The translations under genes were made by a program, and so were the position numbers. This document shows positions 1-9,387 of a DNA stretch of 64,000 nucleotides, one piece after another. Numbering within the stretch: position 1 is the stretch's first letter; every line of letters begins with the position of its first letter. The notes beneath the pieces are model-generated. The model did not search any database, had not been told where the DNA came from, and saw only the letters and a program-made list of their open reading frames with translations. The DNA comes from Fen-1258 sp947085815 (GTDB taxonomy: Bacteria > Bacteroidota > Ignavibacteria > Ignavibacteriales > Melioribacteraceae), in assembly GCA_947085815.1 (NCBI GenBank), contig CAMTXU010000022.1, forward strand, positions 33,664 to 97,663, written 5' to 3'.

Positions 1-1
1 A

Positions 2-703
2 TTATCACTATTCGGAGCGGATATAATAAGAAGCACATCCATACCCCAAAGAGTTAAAAGAAAAGAATTTGATTGGCTCCGGAATATGGGGATTAATTCT
101 GTAATTGATGTCGGGGCTAATAACGGGAATTTTGTACGATTAATCAATACAGTGCTTCCGGAAGCATCTATCTATACTTTTGAGCCGTTAATGAATACTT
201 ATGAAGAATTGATTAAAATGACCGCTCATATCAAAAAAGTAAAATATTTTAATCACGCATTAGGAGATACCGATGGAGAGACTATCATTTATCACAATGA
301 ATTCTCACCAAGCTCCTCAATGTTAAAAGTCAAAGACGCTCACACAGAAGCATTCCCTTATGCTAAAAATGTGACTAGAGAAAAGATTGTTATAAAAAAA
401 CTTGATAGTATAATTGATGAGTTAGCGCTTATTCCAAAAATACTTTTAAAAATTGATGTACAGGGATTTGAACTGACAGTCCTTAGGGGTGCATTAAGAG
501 CACTTCCCATATTTGATATTATTATCCTTGAAACAAGTTTTGTCGAATTGTACGAGGGTCAACCCTTATTTGACGATATCTATAAATATTTAACGAAACA
601 TGGATTTCAATTTATTGGAAATTTAGAACAGCTTTCAAATCCTTCGAACGGACAGATTTTGCAAGCTGATTCAATATTTATTAACATTAAAAATAAATCA
701 TAA
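2..703 (+). CDS. FkbM-family methyltransferase (5' end cut by window)
   Basis: Predicted SAM-dependent O-methyltransferase of the FkbM family, probably acting on a glycan or a glycan precursor. The reading frame is open from base 2 through the ATG at 86, and the 28 upstream codons read like protein (they end KRKEFDWLRN), so the gene starts outside the window and the ATG at 86 is internal. The SAM-binding motif VIDVGANNGNF lies near the visible N-terminus, and the family signature KIDVQGFELTVLRGA follows about 120 residues later. The gene ends 7 bases before a glycosyltransferase on the same strand, consistent with a shared glycan operon. The family assignment is firm; the substrate is unknown. 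Confidence 0.88.
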   Translation, partial: LSLFGADIIRSTSIPQRVKRKEFDWLRNMGINSVIDVGANNGNFVRLINTVLPEASIYTFEPLMNTYEELIKMTAHIKKVKYFNHALGDTDGETIIYHNEFSPSSSMLKVKDAHTEAFPYAKNVTREKIVIKKLDSIIDELALIPKILLKIDVQGFELTVLRGALRALPIFDIIILETSFVELYEGQPLFDDIYKYLTKHGFQFIGNLEQLSNPSNGQILQADSIFINIKNKS

Positions 704-710
704 GATTACC

Positions 711-1727
711 ATGACTGTCACCGGGAATTATCCGCTTGTGTCGGCTATCGTTTCAATTTACAACTCCGAAAAATTTGTAAGAGGCAAGATTGAAGATTTA
801 TTAAATCAGACGATTTTCGATCGGCTTGAAATAATTATTGTAAACAGCGGATCAACCCAAAATGAAGATTCAGTGATAAAAGAGTATATGGCAAAGTACT
901 CCAATATTAAATATATAAGGACAGAAGAAAGAGAAACTGTTTATAAAGCATGGAATAGAGGAATTAGAATTGCAACCGGGAAATATATTACTAATGCAAA
1001 TACTGATGATAGATTAAAAAATGATGCCTTTCAAATTCTGGCAAATGAATTGAATCGTAATAGTAACATTGCTCTGGTGCATGCCGATATGTATGAATCA
1101 AATATTCCCAATCTGACTTTTGATGAAATTCAAAACGGTAAGATTAAAATTATACCCTTATTCGATTACCTGGTACAATTAGACAGGTGTTTAGTATATT
1201 CTCAGCCGATGTGGAGGAATTCCTTACATACTACTGACAACATATGGTTTAAAGATGAACTTAAAATCTGCGGCGATCATGATTTTGAAATAAAAATTTC
1301 TCAAAAATACAAGATTAAGCATCTTCCAATTGTTCTGGGAGTATTTTATGTTGATAAGAAAAAGTCAAATATCTCGCTCAATAATCTAAAAGTTGTTGAG
1401 CAGGAAAAAACCGATATGACCAAGGAATATATTATTGATTACGTAAATTCTCTTGATGAAACTGCATTGATGATTCTTAAAAGTAAGTTCGAGCTCAGTA
1501 CTAAAATTCCGATAATATTTTTAAGAGGAAAAAATATAGTACAAATAAAAATAAATCCCCGGATTCACCGTTTCACACATGAATTTGTCTACTATGTAAC
1601 GGCACTCATTCATGATCGGCTTGGTGAAAAGGACAAGGCAATTCGTTGCTGTAAAAAACTATTAAAAAATAAAAATTCTAAAAGAGTGTCGGAACTAATG
1701 CAGTGTTTGGTCAGCACCGAAAAATAA
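711..1727 (+). CDS. family 2 glycosyltransferase
   Basis: Predicted inverting GT-A glycosyltransferase of 338 residues. The N-terminus SAIVSIYNSEKFV is the usual first strand of the family. The nucleotide-sugar and metal site is the TDD triplet at residues 98-100, within NANTDDRL. GDHDFEIKI at about 188-196 fits the position of the acceptor-side acidic motif. The last 100 or so residues have no motif I recognise. No transmembrane segment is visible, so a cytoplasmic or peripheral location is likely. It follows the FkbM gene by 7 bases. Donor and acceptor cannot be read from sequence. Confidence 0.88.
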   Translation: MTVTGNYPLVSAIVSIYNSEKFVRGKIEDLLNQTIFDRLEIIIVNSGSTQNEDSVIKEYMAKYSNIKYIRTEERETVYKAWNRGIRIATGKYITNANTDDRLKNDAFQILANELNRNSNIALVHADMYESNIPNLTFDEIQNGKIKIIPLFDYLVQLDRCLVYSQPMWRNSLHTTDNIWFKDELKICGDHDFEIKISQKYKIKHLPIVLGVFYVDKKKSNISLNNLKVVEQEKTDMTKEYIIDYVNSLDETALMILKSKFELSTKIPIIFLRGKNIVQIKINPRIHRFTHEFVYYVTALIHDRLGEKDKAIRCCKKLLKNKNSKRVSELMQCLVSTEK

Positions 1728-1789
1728 ATTGAAGCAAAATTGAATATCTGGCGGAAAATTCTAAAAATAATTAATGGAAAATAAACCCA

Positions 1790-2974
1790 TTGAAAATATT
1801 ACAAATAAATAATCATTATAGTCGAGTAGGTGGTGCAGAAGTTGTCTTTATAAATACTATTGACCTTTTGAGAAAGAAAGATCATAGGGTAATTTCCTTT
1901 AGCAGAAATGAAGAAGTTAACGAGCCTACTTTTCAAGATAAATATTTTATTAACTATTCAAAGTCTTTTCTAAAACGACTTTATTCTCCTGATGCTGCAA
2001 GTCTAATTAAGCAAATAATTATCAAAGAAAAGCCTGATATTGCACATGTTCACAATATAGTTGGTGGAATTACATTTTCAATTTTACCAATTCTTAAACA
2101 ATATAAAATTCCTATAGTTGCATCAATTCATGATTTTCGATTACTATGTCCCGTCTGCCATTTTATTGATGGAAAAAATCAAGTGTGTCAAAAATGCCAG
2201 GGGAGTAAATATTATAATTGTACTATTAACAATTGTTCTCATGATGGAATTATTAAAAGTTTTTCATTGACGATCGAAAGTTACTTGCGTGATATACTAT
2301 TCCCGTTTAGTGATTTAATTGATCATTATATTTTTGTTAGTAACTTTGCCAAAGAAAAATTTTTAGAATCTAACCCCCAAATATTATCGAAGTGTTCTCA
2401 AATTTATAATTTTACAGACAAATTTAATCAAGAGAAATCAAAAGGGAGCTATTTTTTATCCTTCGGAAGACTTGCTTATGAAAAAGGGCTTCTAACTTTG
2501 CTTAAAGCATTTAAGGAAAATCCTGGATTACAACTGAAAATAGCTGGATCTGGTCCTCTTAGGAATTTAATAGAAAATAATATTACAGCAAATATTGAAT
2601 TACTTGGGTATGAAACTGGATCAAAATTAGAAGAATTAATTCAAAATGCTTCTTTTGTGATAGTACCTTCTGAATGTTATGAGACAAATTCTTTGACAAC
2701 GGTTGAATCTTATGCAATGGGAAAGCCTGTAATTGGTTCAAAGATAGGAGCCTTATCAGAATTGATTAAGGAAGGTAAAACAGGGTTTACATTTCAACCT
2801 AAAGATTATAAAGCATTATCGAGACTAGTATCTGAGTGTTCAAGAATTAAAGAGGTAGAATATTCAAAATTATCTGAAAATGCGTACTCGTTTGCTCTTA
2901 ATAGTTTTTCACCTGAGATACATTATCGTCAATTGGAAAATGTTTATAACGAAGTATTAAAAAAACTAAATTGA
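1790..2974 (+). CDS. family 4 glycosyltransferase with internal six-cysteine cluster
   Basis: Retaining GT-B glycosyltransferase of 394 residues. The N-terminal domain begins MKILQINNHYSRVGGAEVV, with the glycine-rich loop typical of GT4. The C-terminal domain has the E-x7-E signature at about E298/E306 (SECYETNSLTTVESYAMG). Between residues 120 and 149 there are six cysteines (C120, C123, C133, C136, C144, C149) in CxxC-like spacing, which suggests a structural metal site. The start is TTG at 1790; no upstream ATG fits the frame. By eye the gene is more AT-rich than its neighbours, which may reflect transfer. It is separated from both neighbours by about 60 bases. Confidence 0.87.
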   Translation: MKILQINNHYSRVGGAEVVFINTIDLLRKKDHRVISFSRNEEVNEPTFQDKYFINYSKSFLKRLYSPDAASLIKQIIIKEKPDIAHVHNIVGGITFSILPILKQYKIPIVASIHDFRLLCPVCHFIDGKNQVCQKCQGSKYYNCTINNCSHDGIIKSFSLTIESYLRDILFPFSDLIDHYIFVSNFAKEKFLESNPQILSKCSQIYNFTDKFNQEKSKGSYFLSFGRLAYEKGLLTLLKAFKENPGLQLKIAGSGPLRNLIENNITANIELLGYETGSKLEELIQNASFVIVPSECYETNSLTTVESYAMGKPVIGSKIGALSELIKEGKTGFTFQPKDYKALSRLVSECSRIKEVEYSKLSENAYSFALNSFSPEIHYRQLENVYNEVLKKLN

Positions 2975-3037
2975 ATATTTTTTTAGCAAAAGACTCACTT
3001 ATATTTTATTAATTACTTTTGATATAAAATAATTGAT

Positions 3038-4156
3038 ATGAGAATAGGAATAGATGCAAGAGTTTTAGACAGACCGATCACCGGAACCGGAAGATATCTG
3101 CTGAATATTTTAAAAGAGTTGCCTAACCATGATCTAAAAAACGAATATTTCTTGTTCAGTAATTCCAATCTTCCAGTTGATAAGACATTTTACAAAATAG
3201 TTTCTCATAAACCTTCTCTACTTCCTCTTAAGTTGTTTTCGCCTATCTGGTTGAATTCAACCTTACCCCGACTGATTGAAAAAAATAAGATTGATCTTTT
3301 ATTCGAACCTAATGTTCTTCTTCCGCTTGTAGATCTTGGAAAAATAAAATGTATTTCAGTTGTTCATGATGTAATCTTCAAGGTGTATAAAGAATACTAT
3401 CCTTTCTTTTACCGGCAATATCTTTCATTACTTCTTCCGCCATCGTTAAAAAAATCAGATTGCGTAGTAACGGTTTCTGAACTTTCAAAAAATGATATTA
3501 TAAAATATTATAGGATACCTAAAGAAAAGATTCAAGTAGTCTATAATACAGCATCGGAACAATTTAAGCCGCGTGGGTTTGATGATGCCGGCGATTCCGA
3601 TATCCTCAAAGAATATTTCTTACCAAAAAAATATCTGCTTTATGTCGGGGTAGTGGAAAAACGGAAAAATATTCTTGGTATAATTAAAATCCTCGATCTT
3701 CTCGAAAAAAAGGGGAGTCAATTACAACTGGTAATTATTGGTAAGGCTGGCTACGATTCGGATACAATTCTTCCAGAAATTTCAAAGCGAAAAAATATCA
3801 AGTATTTTAATTTCGTTAGTGACGAAGCCTTAGCATATATTTACAACTCGGCTTTCGCTTTTATTTTTCCTTCGTTTTATGAAGGATTTGGAATTCCTCC
3901 TCTGGAAGCAATGCAGTCCGCAATTCCTGTGTTGTCATCCAATACCTCAGCGCTGGTTGAGGTGGTGGGAGAGGGCGGGCTGATTCATAATCCATATGAT
4001 CATACCGAATATGTAAATGATATATTAAACTTGGAAAGGGATTCGGAATATTATTCCTTAATGAAATCGAAAGCGTTGGAACAGTCAAAAAAATTCAGTA
4101 TAAAAGAGACAACAAAACAGTTAGTCGGCATCTTTATGGAATACACCAAAAATTGA
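3038..4156 (+). CDS. family 4 glycosyltransferase
   Basis: GT-B glycosyltransferase of 372 residues. MRIGIDARVL followed by TGTGRYLLNIL is the typical start of the mannosyltransferase-like GT4 subgroup. The donor-binding E-x7-E signature is E282/E290 in YEGFGIPPLEAM. VSELSKNDI and the Rossmann segment LLYVGVVEKRKN mark the interdomain and C-terminal domain. The stop codon abuts the next glycosyltransferase, indicating co-transcription. A mannose or mannose-like donor is common in this subgroup but is inferred here. An ATG start with no better alternative upstream. Confidence 0.9.
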   Translation: MRIGIDARVLDRPITGTGRYLLNILKELPNHDLKNEYFLFSNSNLPVDKTFYKIVSHKPSLLPLKLFSPIWLNSTLPRLIEKNKIDLLFEPNVLLPLVDLGKIKCISVVHDVIFKVYKEYYPFFYRQYLSLLLPPSLKKSDCVVTVSELSKNDIIKYYRIPKEKIQVVYNTASEQFKPRGFDDAGDSDILKEYFLPKKYLLYVGVVEKRKNILGIIKILDLLEKKGSQLQLVIIGKAGYDSDTILPEISKRKNIKYFNFVSDEALAYIYNSAFAFIFPSFYEGFGIPPLEAMQSAIPVLSSNTSALVEVVGEGGLIHNPYDHTEYVNDILNLERDSEYYSLMKSKALEQSKKFSIKETTKQLVGIFMEYTKN

Positions 4157-4179
4157 GAAGCTTTATCATTCAACAAAAT

Positions 4180-5313
4180 ATGAAGATACTGTTTGTTATC
4201 ACAAAATCCGAGATAGGGGGAGCTCAAGTATTTGTTTTGAACCTTGCACGTTCTCTCAAGAGAACTGGATTAGATGTTGAAGTAGCTGCCGGAGACGGAG
4301 ATTATCTTTCCGAAGAACTTGAAAAAGAGAAGATAAAGTTTCACTACCTAAACTCGCTGAAAAGAAATTTCAGTGTTCTTAATTCTTTTTATTTTTTATA
4401 TGATCTGTACCGGCTACTGAAAGCAAATAAATATGATGTAGTTCATCTAAACAGTTCCAACACTTTGATAGGCGCAATTTCTGCGCATTTCCTAAAAGAG
4501 AAACCCAAAACGGTGTTTACTTTTCATGGTTTGTCTTTTATAGATAAAAATTATCAAGCAAACGTCTTTTTTAAGATGCTCGCCAAATTTTATTATAAAC
4601 TGCTTTTAAACACAGTCAATAGAGTTGTGTTCGAATGCAATCTTAACTATAAAGAAGTCAAAGAAGCCGGTATGGTGAAAAACGCCGAGGTAATTTATAA
4701 CGGTTTGGATGAAATGAAAATGAACTTTTTGGGCAAAGAGGATGCTCGAAATTACTTTTCAGAAAAATGCGGTTTAGACTTGAGAGATTCATTTTTGATC
4801 GGATCGACGGGAAGACTTATATACCAGAAGAATTATGAATTTCTAATCGGTCACTTTACTAAGATTAAAGAAAAAATTCCGAATGCTAAAGTTGTAATCA
4901 TAGGCGAAGGGCCCGACCGGGAAAATTATGAAGCGTTGATTCAAAAGCATGGATCACAAAATGACTTCTTCCTAGTGGGAGAGCTTAAAAATTCCCATCA
5001 GTATATGAAGGGGTTCGATCTTTTTACACTTTGTTCGCGGTACGAGGGCGTATCTATAAGTTTGATTGAAGCGCTGTATGCCGGAATTCCAATTTTAGCT
5101 TCAAATGTTGGAGGGAATCCGGATGTAGTTGGGAATAACATTAATGAATTATTTGCTCTGGATGATTTTGAGGATTATCTCTCTAAGCTTGTGAATATTA
5201 AAAGCAATCGTAATGAGTTGATTAAATTTAACTTCTCGATAAAGGATAGATTCACGTTAGAGAGCTTTACAAATAATTACAAAGATTTGTTTGATGGAAT
5301 GCAAAAAAACTAA
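4180..5313 (+). CDS. family 4 glycosyltransferase
   Basis: GT-B glycosyltransferase. The frame is open from a TTG at 4153, but I place the start at the ATG at 4180, where the canonical N-terminus MKILFVITKSEIGGAQVF begins with its GGAQ loop. The C-terminal domain carries IGSTGRLIYQKN and the E-x7-E signature in SRYEGVSISLIEAL. It follows the preceding GT4 by about 20 bases, consistent with an operon of sequentially acting transferases. No membrane segment is seen. Sugar specificity is unknown. Confidence 0.9.
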   Translation: MKILFVITKSEIGGAQVFVLNLARSLKRTGLDVEVAAGDGDYLSEELEKEKIKFHYLNSLKRNFSVLNSFYFLYDLYRLLKANKYDVVHLNSSNTLIGAISAHFLKEKPKTVFTFHGLSFIDKNYQANVFFKMLAKFYYKLLLNTVNRVVFECNLNYKEVKEAGMVKNAEVIYNGLDEMKMNFLGKEDARNYFSEKCGLDLRDSFLIGSTGRLIYQKNYEFLIGHFTKIKEKIPNAKVVIIGEGPDRENYEALIQKHGSQNDFFLVGELKNSHQYMKGFDLFTLCSRYEGVSISLIEALYAGIPILASNVGGNPDVVGNNINELFALDDFEDYLSKLVNIKSNRNELIKFNFSIKDRFTLESFTNNYKDLFDGMQKN

Positions 5314-5344
5314 TATACTCAGTTAAATATGGCGGCAATGCTTA

Positions 5345-6331
5345 ATGGAAAATTACTACAAAAATAAAAATGTATTAATAACCGGTGGTCTGGGTTTTAT
5401 AGGAAGCAATTTAGCTCACAAGTTAGTTTCACTTGACGCGAATGTAAAAATAATTGATAACCTCAATCCGCTTTACGGCGGAAATTTATTTAATCTTTTT
5501 GGCATAGAAAACAAAATTGAAATCGTAAAACAGGATATTCGCGAGTCGGAAACAATCCGGTCATTAATAGAAAATGCGGATATAATTTTTCACCTCGCTG
5601 CTCAAGTCAGTTACATTGATAGTCTTAACATGCCTTTCGAGGATTTAGACCTAAACGCCCGCACTACCTTAAATATTTTAGAAATTTGCAGGAAGTATAA
5701 TCCAAAAGTCAAAATTATCTTTTCAAGTTCCAGAATGGTTTATGGAAAGGCTGATAAACCTCTTATAAATGAAAATTGCGAAACTAATCCGCTTAGTCTT
5801 TATGGCATCCATAAATTAACATCAGAAAAATATTTTTTAATGTATTACAAAGATTTCGGAATCCCTTGCTCAATATTAAGATTAACTAATCCCTACGGAC
5901 CCAGACAGCAGATTAAACACAGCAAATATTCTCTTGTTGGCTGGTTCATACGACAAGCAATGGAAAATAAGGTGATTAAAATTTATGGCGATGGCTTACA
6001 GCTTAGAGACTATATTTATGTAGATGATATTGTAGATGCAATGATCAAAAGCGCCGCGTCCGATCATTCCGTAGGCGAAATTATTAATATCGGATCCGGT
6101 GTTTCTTCTAGATTTAGCGACATGGTGCATAGCGTTATAAATATTGTTAAGAGCGGTAAAGTGGAATACATTCCCTGGCCGGAAAATTATGAGAAGATTG
6201 AAACTGGCGACATTTCGGTTGATATTTCAAAGCTGCAAGAACTTACCGCATGGAAACCTAAAGTTTCATTAGCAGAAGGAATATCTTTGACGTACGAGTA
6301 CTATAAGAAAAATATTTCAAATTATATCTGA
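5345..6331 (+). CDS. NAD-dependent epimerase/dehydratase (extended SDR)
   Basis: Nucleotide-sugar-modifying extended short-chain dehydrogenase of 328 residues. The Rossmann NAD site is TGGLGFIG at residues 13-20, followed by an acidic D38. The catalytic Y-x3-K is YGIHK at 153-157, preceded by the serine cluster SSSR at 127-130. LRLTNPYGPRQ matches the substrate-binding stretch common to UDP-glucose 4-epimerases and related enzymes. It lies between GT4 genes and probably supplies an activated sugar to them. Whether it is an epimerase, a dehydratase or a UDP-glucuronate-type decarboxylase cannot be settled from sequence. Confidence 0.88.
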   Translation: MENYYKNKNVLITGGLGFIGSNLAHKLVSLDANVKIIDNLNPLYGGNLFNLFGIENKIEIVKQDIRESETIRSLIENADIIFHLAAQVSYIDSLNMPFEDLDLNARTTLNILEICRKYNPKVKIIFSSSRMVYGKADKPLINENCETNPLSLYGIHKLTSEKYFLMYYKDFGIPCSILRLTNPYGPRQQIKHSKYSLVGWFIRQAMENKVIKIYGDGLQLRDYIYVDDIVDAMIKSAASDHSVGEIINIGSGVSSRFSDMVHSVINIVKSGKVEYIPWPENYEKIETGDISVDISKLQELTAWKPKVSLAEGISLTYEYYKKNISNYI

Positions 6332-6445
6332 TACAACTTATTAATTGAAATGTAATTCTAATCGATTTTTCCTCTTTGCTTAATTGTTTAACTATTTCTT
6401 TCTCTAGTAGATATTATCTTATTCAATAATTCTTTCTAAATATTT

Positions 6446-7576
6446 ATGAATTCTAATACAAAAAAGTTGAATATCGCTATTGTTCACGATTGGCTGACCG
6501 GCATGCGCGGCGGGGAAAAGGTTTTGGAAGTGCTTTGTGAACTTTACCCCGGTGCTACACTTGTTACACTCCTTCATAATCAAGGAATGTTATCCGCTAC
6601 TATTGAAAAGATGAAGATTCAAACATCTTTTATAGATAGACTTCCGATGAAAGAGAAAAAGTATCGCAATTATCTTCCCATATTTCCATTAGCGATAGAA
6701 TTGATCGATTTTTCAAAATATGATCTGATAATTTCAACAAGCCATTGTGTTGCAAAAGGTGCGCAGCCTGGTAAAAATGGATTACATATTTGTTATTGTC
6801 ATACTCCAATGCGCTATGTCTGGGAAATGTATGATGAATACTTCGGAAAAGACAAAGCCGGATTCATTACACGAGCTGCAATGAAAATCTTTGCACCATT
6901 CTTGCGCTGGTGGGATGTACGGACTAGCTCGCGCGTTCATAAATATATTGCGAATTCTTATAACGTTGCCGGAAGGATTAAACAATATTACAACCGCCAA
7001 GCCGATGTAATCCATCCGCCGGTTGATGCATCTCTTTTCCAATTATCGGAAACACACAAAGATTATTTTTTAATCGTAAGCGCTTTAGTGCCGTATAAAA
7101 AAGTTGAGATTGCTATCGAAGCATTCAATCAGATAGGTAAAAAACTGGTAATTATTGGCACAGGACCGGAAAGTGAAAAATTGCAGACGATTGCCAAGAA
7201 GAATATTGAATTTCTGGGATGGAAAAACGATAATGAACTGGCAGAATTTTATGCAGGTTGCCGTGCTTTACTATTCCCCGGAGTAGAAGATTTTGGAATA
7301 GTACCTCTCGAGGCAATGGCATGCGGTAAGCCGGTAATAGCATTCGGAAAGGGAGGTGCTCTTGAAACAGTGATTAATGAGGGTGCAAATGCCACAGGAA
7401 TATTTTTCTATGAACAAACTCCAGACTCACTAATAAAAGTAATAGAAAATTTTGAAGATACTATATTCGACCCACTATCAATCCGTACTCACGCATTGAA
7501 GTTTGATCGCGTTCTATTTAAGGAGAAGATCAAAAAGTATATTGAAGAAAAAGTGGCAGACCATTTCACAAAATAA
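6446..7576 (+). CDS. family 4 glycosyltransferase
   Basis: GT-B glycosyltransferase of 376 residues. The N-terminus IAIVHDWLTGMRGGEKVLE and the segment CYCHTPMRYVWEMYDEY are typical of a well-conserved GT4 subgroup of exopolysaccharide clusters. The E-x7-E signature is GVEDFGIVPLEAMACGKPV. It is preceded by a 114-base AT-rich gap and is the last plus-strand gene before a block of convergent minus-strand genes. The start ATG is unambiguous. The donor is not determinable. Confidence 0.9.
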   Translation: MNSNTKKLNIAIVHDWLTGMRGGEKVLEVLCELYPGATLVTLLHNQGMLSATIEKMKIQTSFIDRLPMKEKKYRNYLPIFPLAIELIDFSKYDLIISTSHCVAKGAQPGKNGLHICYCHTPMRYVWEMYDEYFGKDKAGFITRAAMKIFAPFLRWWDVRTSSRVHKYIANSYNVAGRIKQYYNRQADVIHPPVDASLFQLSETHKDYFLIVSALVPYKKVEIAIEAFNQIGKKLVIIGTGPESEKLQTIAKKNIEFLGWKNDNELAEFYAGCRALLFPGVEDFGIVPLEAMACGKPVIAFGKGGALETVINEGANATGIFFYEQTPDSLIKVIENFEDTIFDPLSIRTHALKFDRVLFKEKIKKYIEEKVADHFTK

Positions 7577-7851
7577 AACTATCATACTTTAATTTCTTCA
7601 GGTTGAATTCCACGCCGCTTGCGGCGTTATTCCCGCATGTTTTTAGCGGGAATCTATAAGTGGATGCCCGATAAAAACATTCGGGCATGACAAGATACCT
7701 CTCTGCTTGCAGTTTGTGTAAAAACTCAGGAATCTCATTTCGAAGAAGAGTAGCGACTGAAAAATCTAAGATTTCTCCTTTCGGTCGAAATGACGGAAGC
7801 ACTTATTACACAGTCTCCTTGCGGCGAGGAGGTTCATTAATATTTAAAATT
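7577..7851. repeat. hairpin cluster between convergent genes
   Basis: Noncoding stretch between convergent genes holding three successive inverted repeats. These are CGCCGC/GCGGCG at 7613-7626, TCCCGC/GCGGGA at 7631-7651, and ATGCCCGA/TCGGGCAT at 7664-7688. Further on, AAATCTAAGATTT and CGAAATGACGG near 7755-7797 resemble half of the larger hairpin elements at 22251 and 62978. Stacked hairpins between convergent genes could end transcription in both directions, but no clean U-tract follows any of them. A short frame running through here looks like repeat sequence, not a gene. Confidence 0.6.
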
Positions 7852-9387
7852 TTACTTGCGCAATTCTTTAAAGTAAATTTTAATTCCGTCAAGTTTTTCC
7901 CGAAACACATAGAACGTAATCGATGTAAAAATGAGGAACATTACCATCCCTATCAAAAATGTCTTTATTAGAAGCATCAAAGTACTCTCGGAATTATTGA
8001 AAGTCTCAATCCAATAAACCATCAAAAAATTTCCTATCAAAATCATAATAACAGTACTGACAAGAATGAGGAATAATTTCCACAATATGTCCTTATCAAA
8101 CTGAACGCCCTTTACTCTTTTAAGATAATATAAGAGAGTGCCGTTGTTAATCCAGACAAAAATTGTCCAAGCTATTGAAAGTGTTTTAATTCCGGAAAAT
8201 GTTTTTGAAAGGATCAGAAGAACAATAGCATGAATTAAAATAAATACTAGATTTATTAATATGACATCTTTAATAGCTTTTAATGAGTAAAAAATACTGG
8301 CGATTACCGGATTTAATAAAAAAGGAATCAACCCAAGAGACATTATTTGCAGAGCTAAAGCTGTTTCAATGCTGTCGTTAAATGTGAAGTTACCCCGCTG
8401 GTAAATTAACTGAATGATTGGTTCAGCTAAAACTGAAAAAAGAAGCACAAAAAAGGAGGAGGTAACCACCGAAATAAGAATTCCATTATTTGTTGCTTTT
8501 AGAAAATCATTTCCGTTTTCTTCTGCAATTGATTTTATCTGAATTGGCAAAAGAGAAGTGCTGATTGCAAAACTAAAAATTGTTAGCGGCAGCAACATTA
8601 TTTTGGTTGCATATTGATAATGAGAGAATGTTCCGGCTGCGAAAGAGTAAGCAAAATATCTTTCTATTAACCCGGAAATACTTGGCAGTAGTGAATTTCC
8701 AAACACCAACAAGACAATTGCACCCCAACCGATCATATTGAAATCATTTGTCATGGAATTATCGGATTCAATCCGATGAATATTTTGAATCTCGTAAAGT
8801 TGATATAAAAAGAAGAGAACTCCCCCGAAAAGAAACCCCAATGGAAGAGAAACAATACCAAAGTATTTTGTGAAAAAAAATAGAAACGCTATTGATGAAA
8901 CGTTTAGAAAGATGATCAATCTGCCGGGATTTGTAATATTACCCTTCATTTGCAGAAGTGCAGAGAAAATTCCGCTTGCTACGAGAAACGAAGTGAGAAT
9001 TAAAAATATCCGGGATGCATAAATAATAATCTGAGCAGTTGCGTTTGAACGTGTAAATATTAGAGGAATAAATTTGTCTGCAAGAGGATAAAATATAAGT
9101 GAGCATACAAAGAGAACCGCAAACGTTTTAAAGCCGACTTTTAACAGTGAACCGAAAATATTTTTTTGTTTTAAGAAATCAGCTGAGTAAGACAAAGTCC
9201 CGGAAAGAATGGATGAATTGGCGGCAATGGAGATATCAAACAATAATAGTGTTAAGAGATACGCGTCGGTAATTTCATTTGCGCCAAACTTCGAAGCCAT
9301 TAACGCTTCGCGAACAAAACCCAGCAGCCGTCCTAGCAAAGCCAATGCGCTCAAACCGACTAAACTTGGCAGCCATTTCTTAAGCAT
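7852..9387 (-). CDS. murJ: MurJ/MviN-family lipid flippase
   Basis: Integral membrane protein of 511 residues in the MOP superfamily. The N-terminal region (LLGRLLGFVREALMASKFGA, then ITDAYLLTLLLFD) is the MurJ signature region, with about 14 hydrophobic segments overall. MurJ moves lipid II across the inner membrane. In a glycan locus a paralogue could move another polyprenyl-linked oligosaccharide, so the true substrate is open. It overlaps the upstream minus-strand glycosyltransferase by 8 bases, indicating translational coupling. The window also holds a separate Wzx-type flippase at 22443, so this is not the only candidate exporter here. Confidence 0.85.
   Translation of the reverse strand: MLKKWLPSLVGLSALALLGRLLGFVREALMASKFGANEITDAYLLTLLLFDISIAANSSILSGTLSYSADFLKQKNIFGSLLKVGFKTFAVLFVCSLIFYPLADKFIPLIFTRSNATAQIIIYASRIFLILTSFLVASGIFSALLQMKGNITNPGRLIIFLNVSSIAFLFFFTKYFGIVSLPLGFLFGGVLFFLYQLYEIQNIHRIESDNSMTNDFNMIGWGAIVLLVFGNSLLPSISGLIERYFAYSFAAGTFSHYQYATKIMLLPLTIFSFAISTSLLPIQIKSIAEENGNDFLKATNNGILISVVTSSFFVLLFSVLAEPIIQLIYQRGNFTFNDSIETALALQIMSLGLIPFLLNPVIASIFYSLKAIKDVILINLVFILIHAIVLLILSKTFSGIKTLSIAWTIFVWINNGTLLYYLKRVKGVQFDKDILWKLFLILVSTVIMILIGNFLMVYWIETFNNSESTLMLLIKTFLIGMVMFLIFTSITFYVFREKLDGIKIYFKELRK

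Noticed and set aside
86..703. ATG at 86 as the start of the FkbM gene
   Set aside because: The frame is open from base 2 and the upstream codons look like coding sequence, so the ATG is internal.
7687..7971. 94-codon plus-strand frame
   Set aside because: It runs through hairpin repeats and the antisense of the murJ-like gene, without homology.
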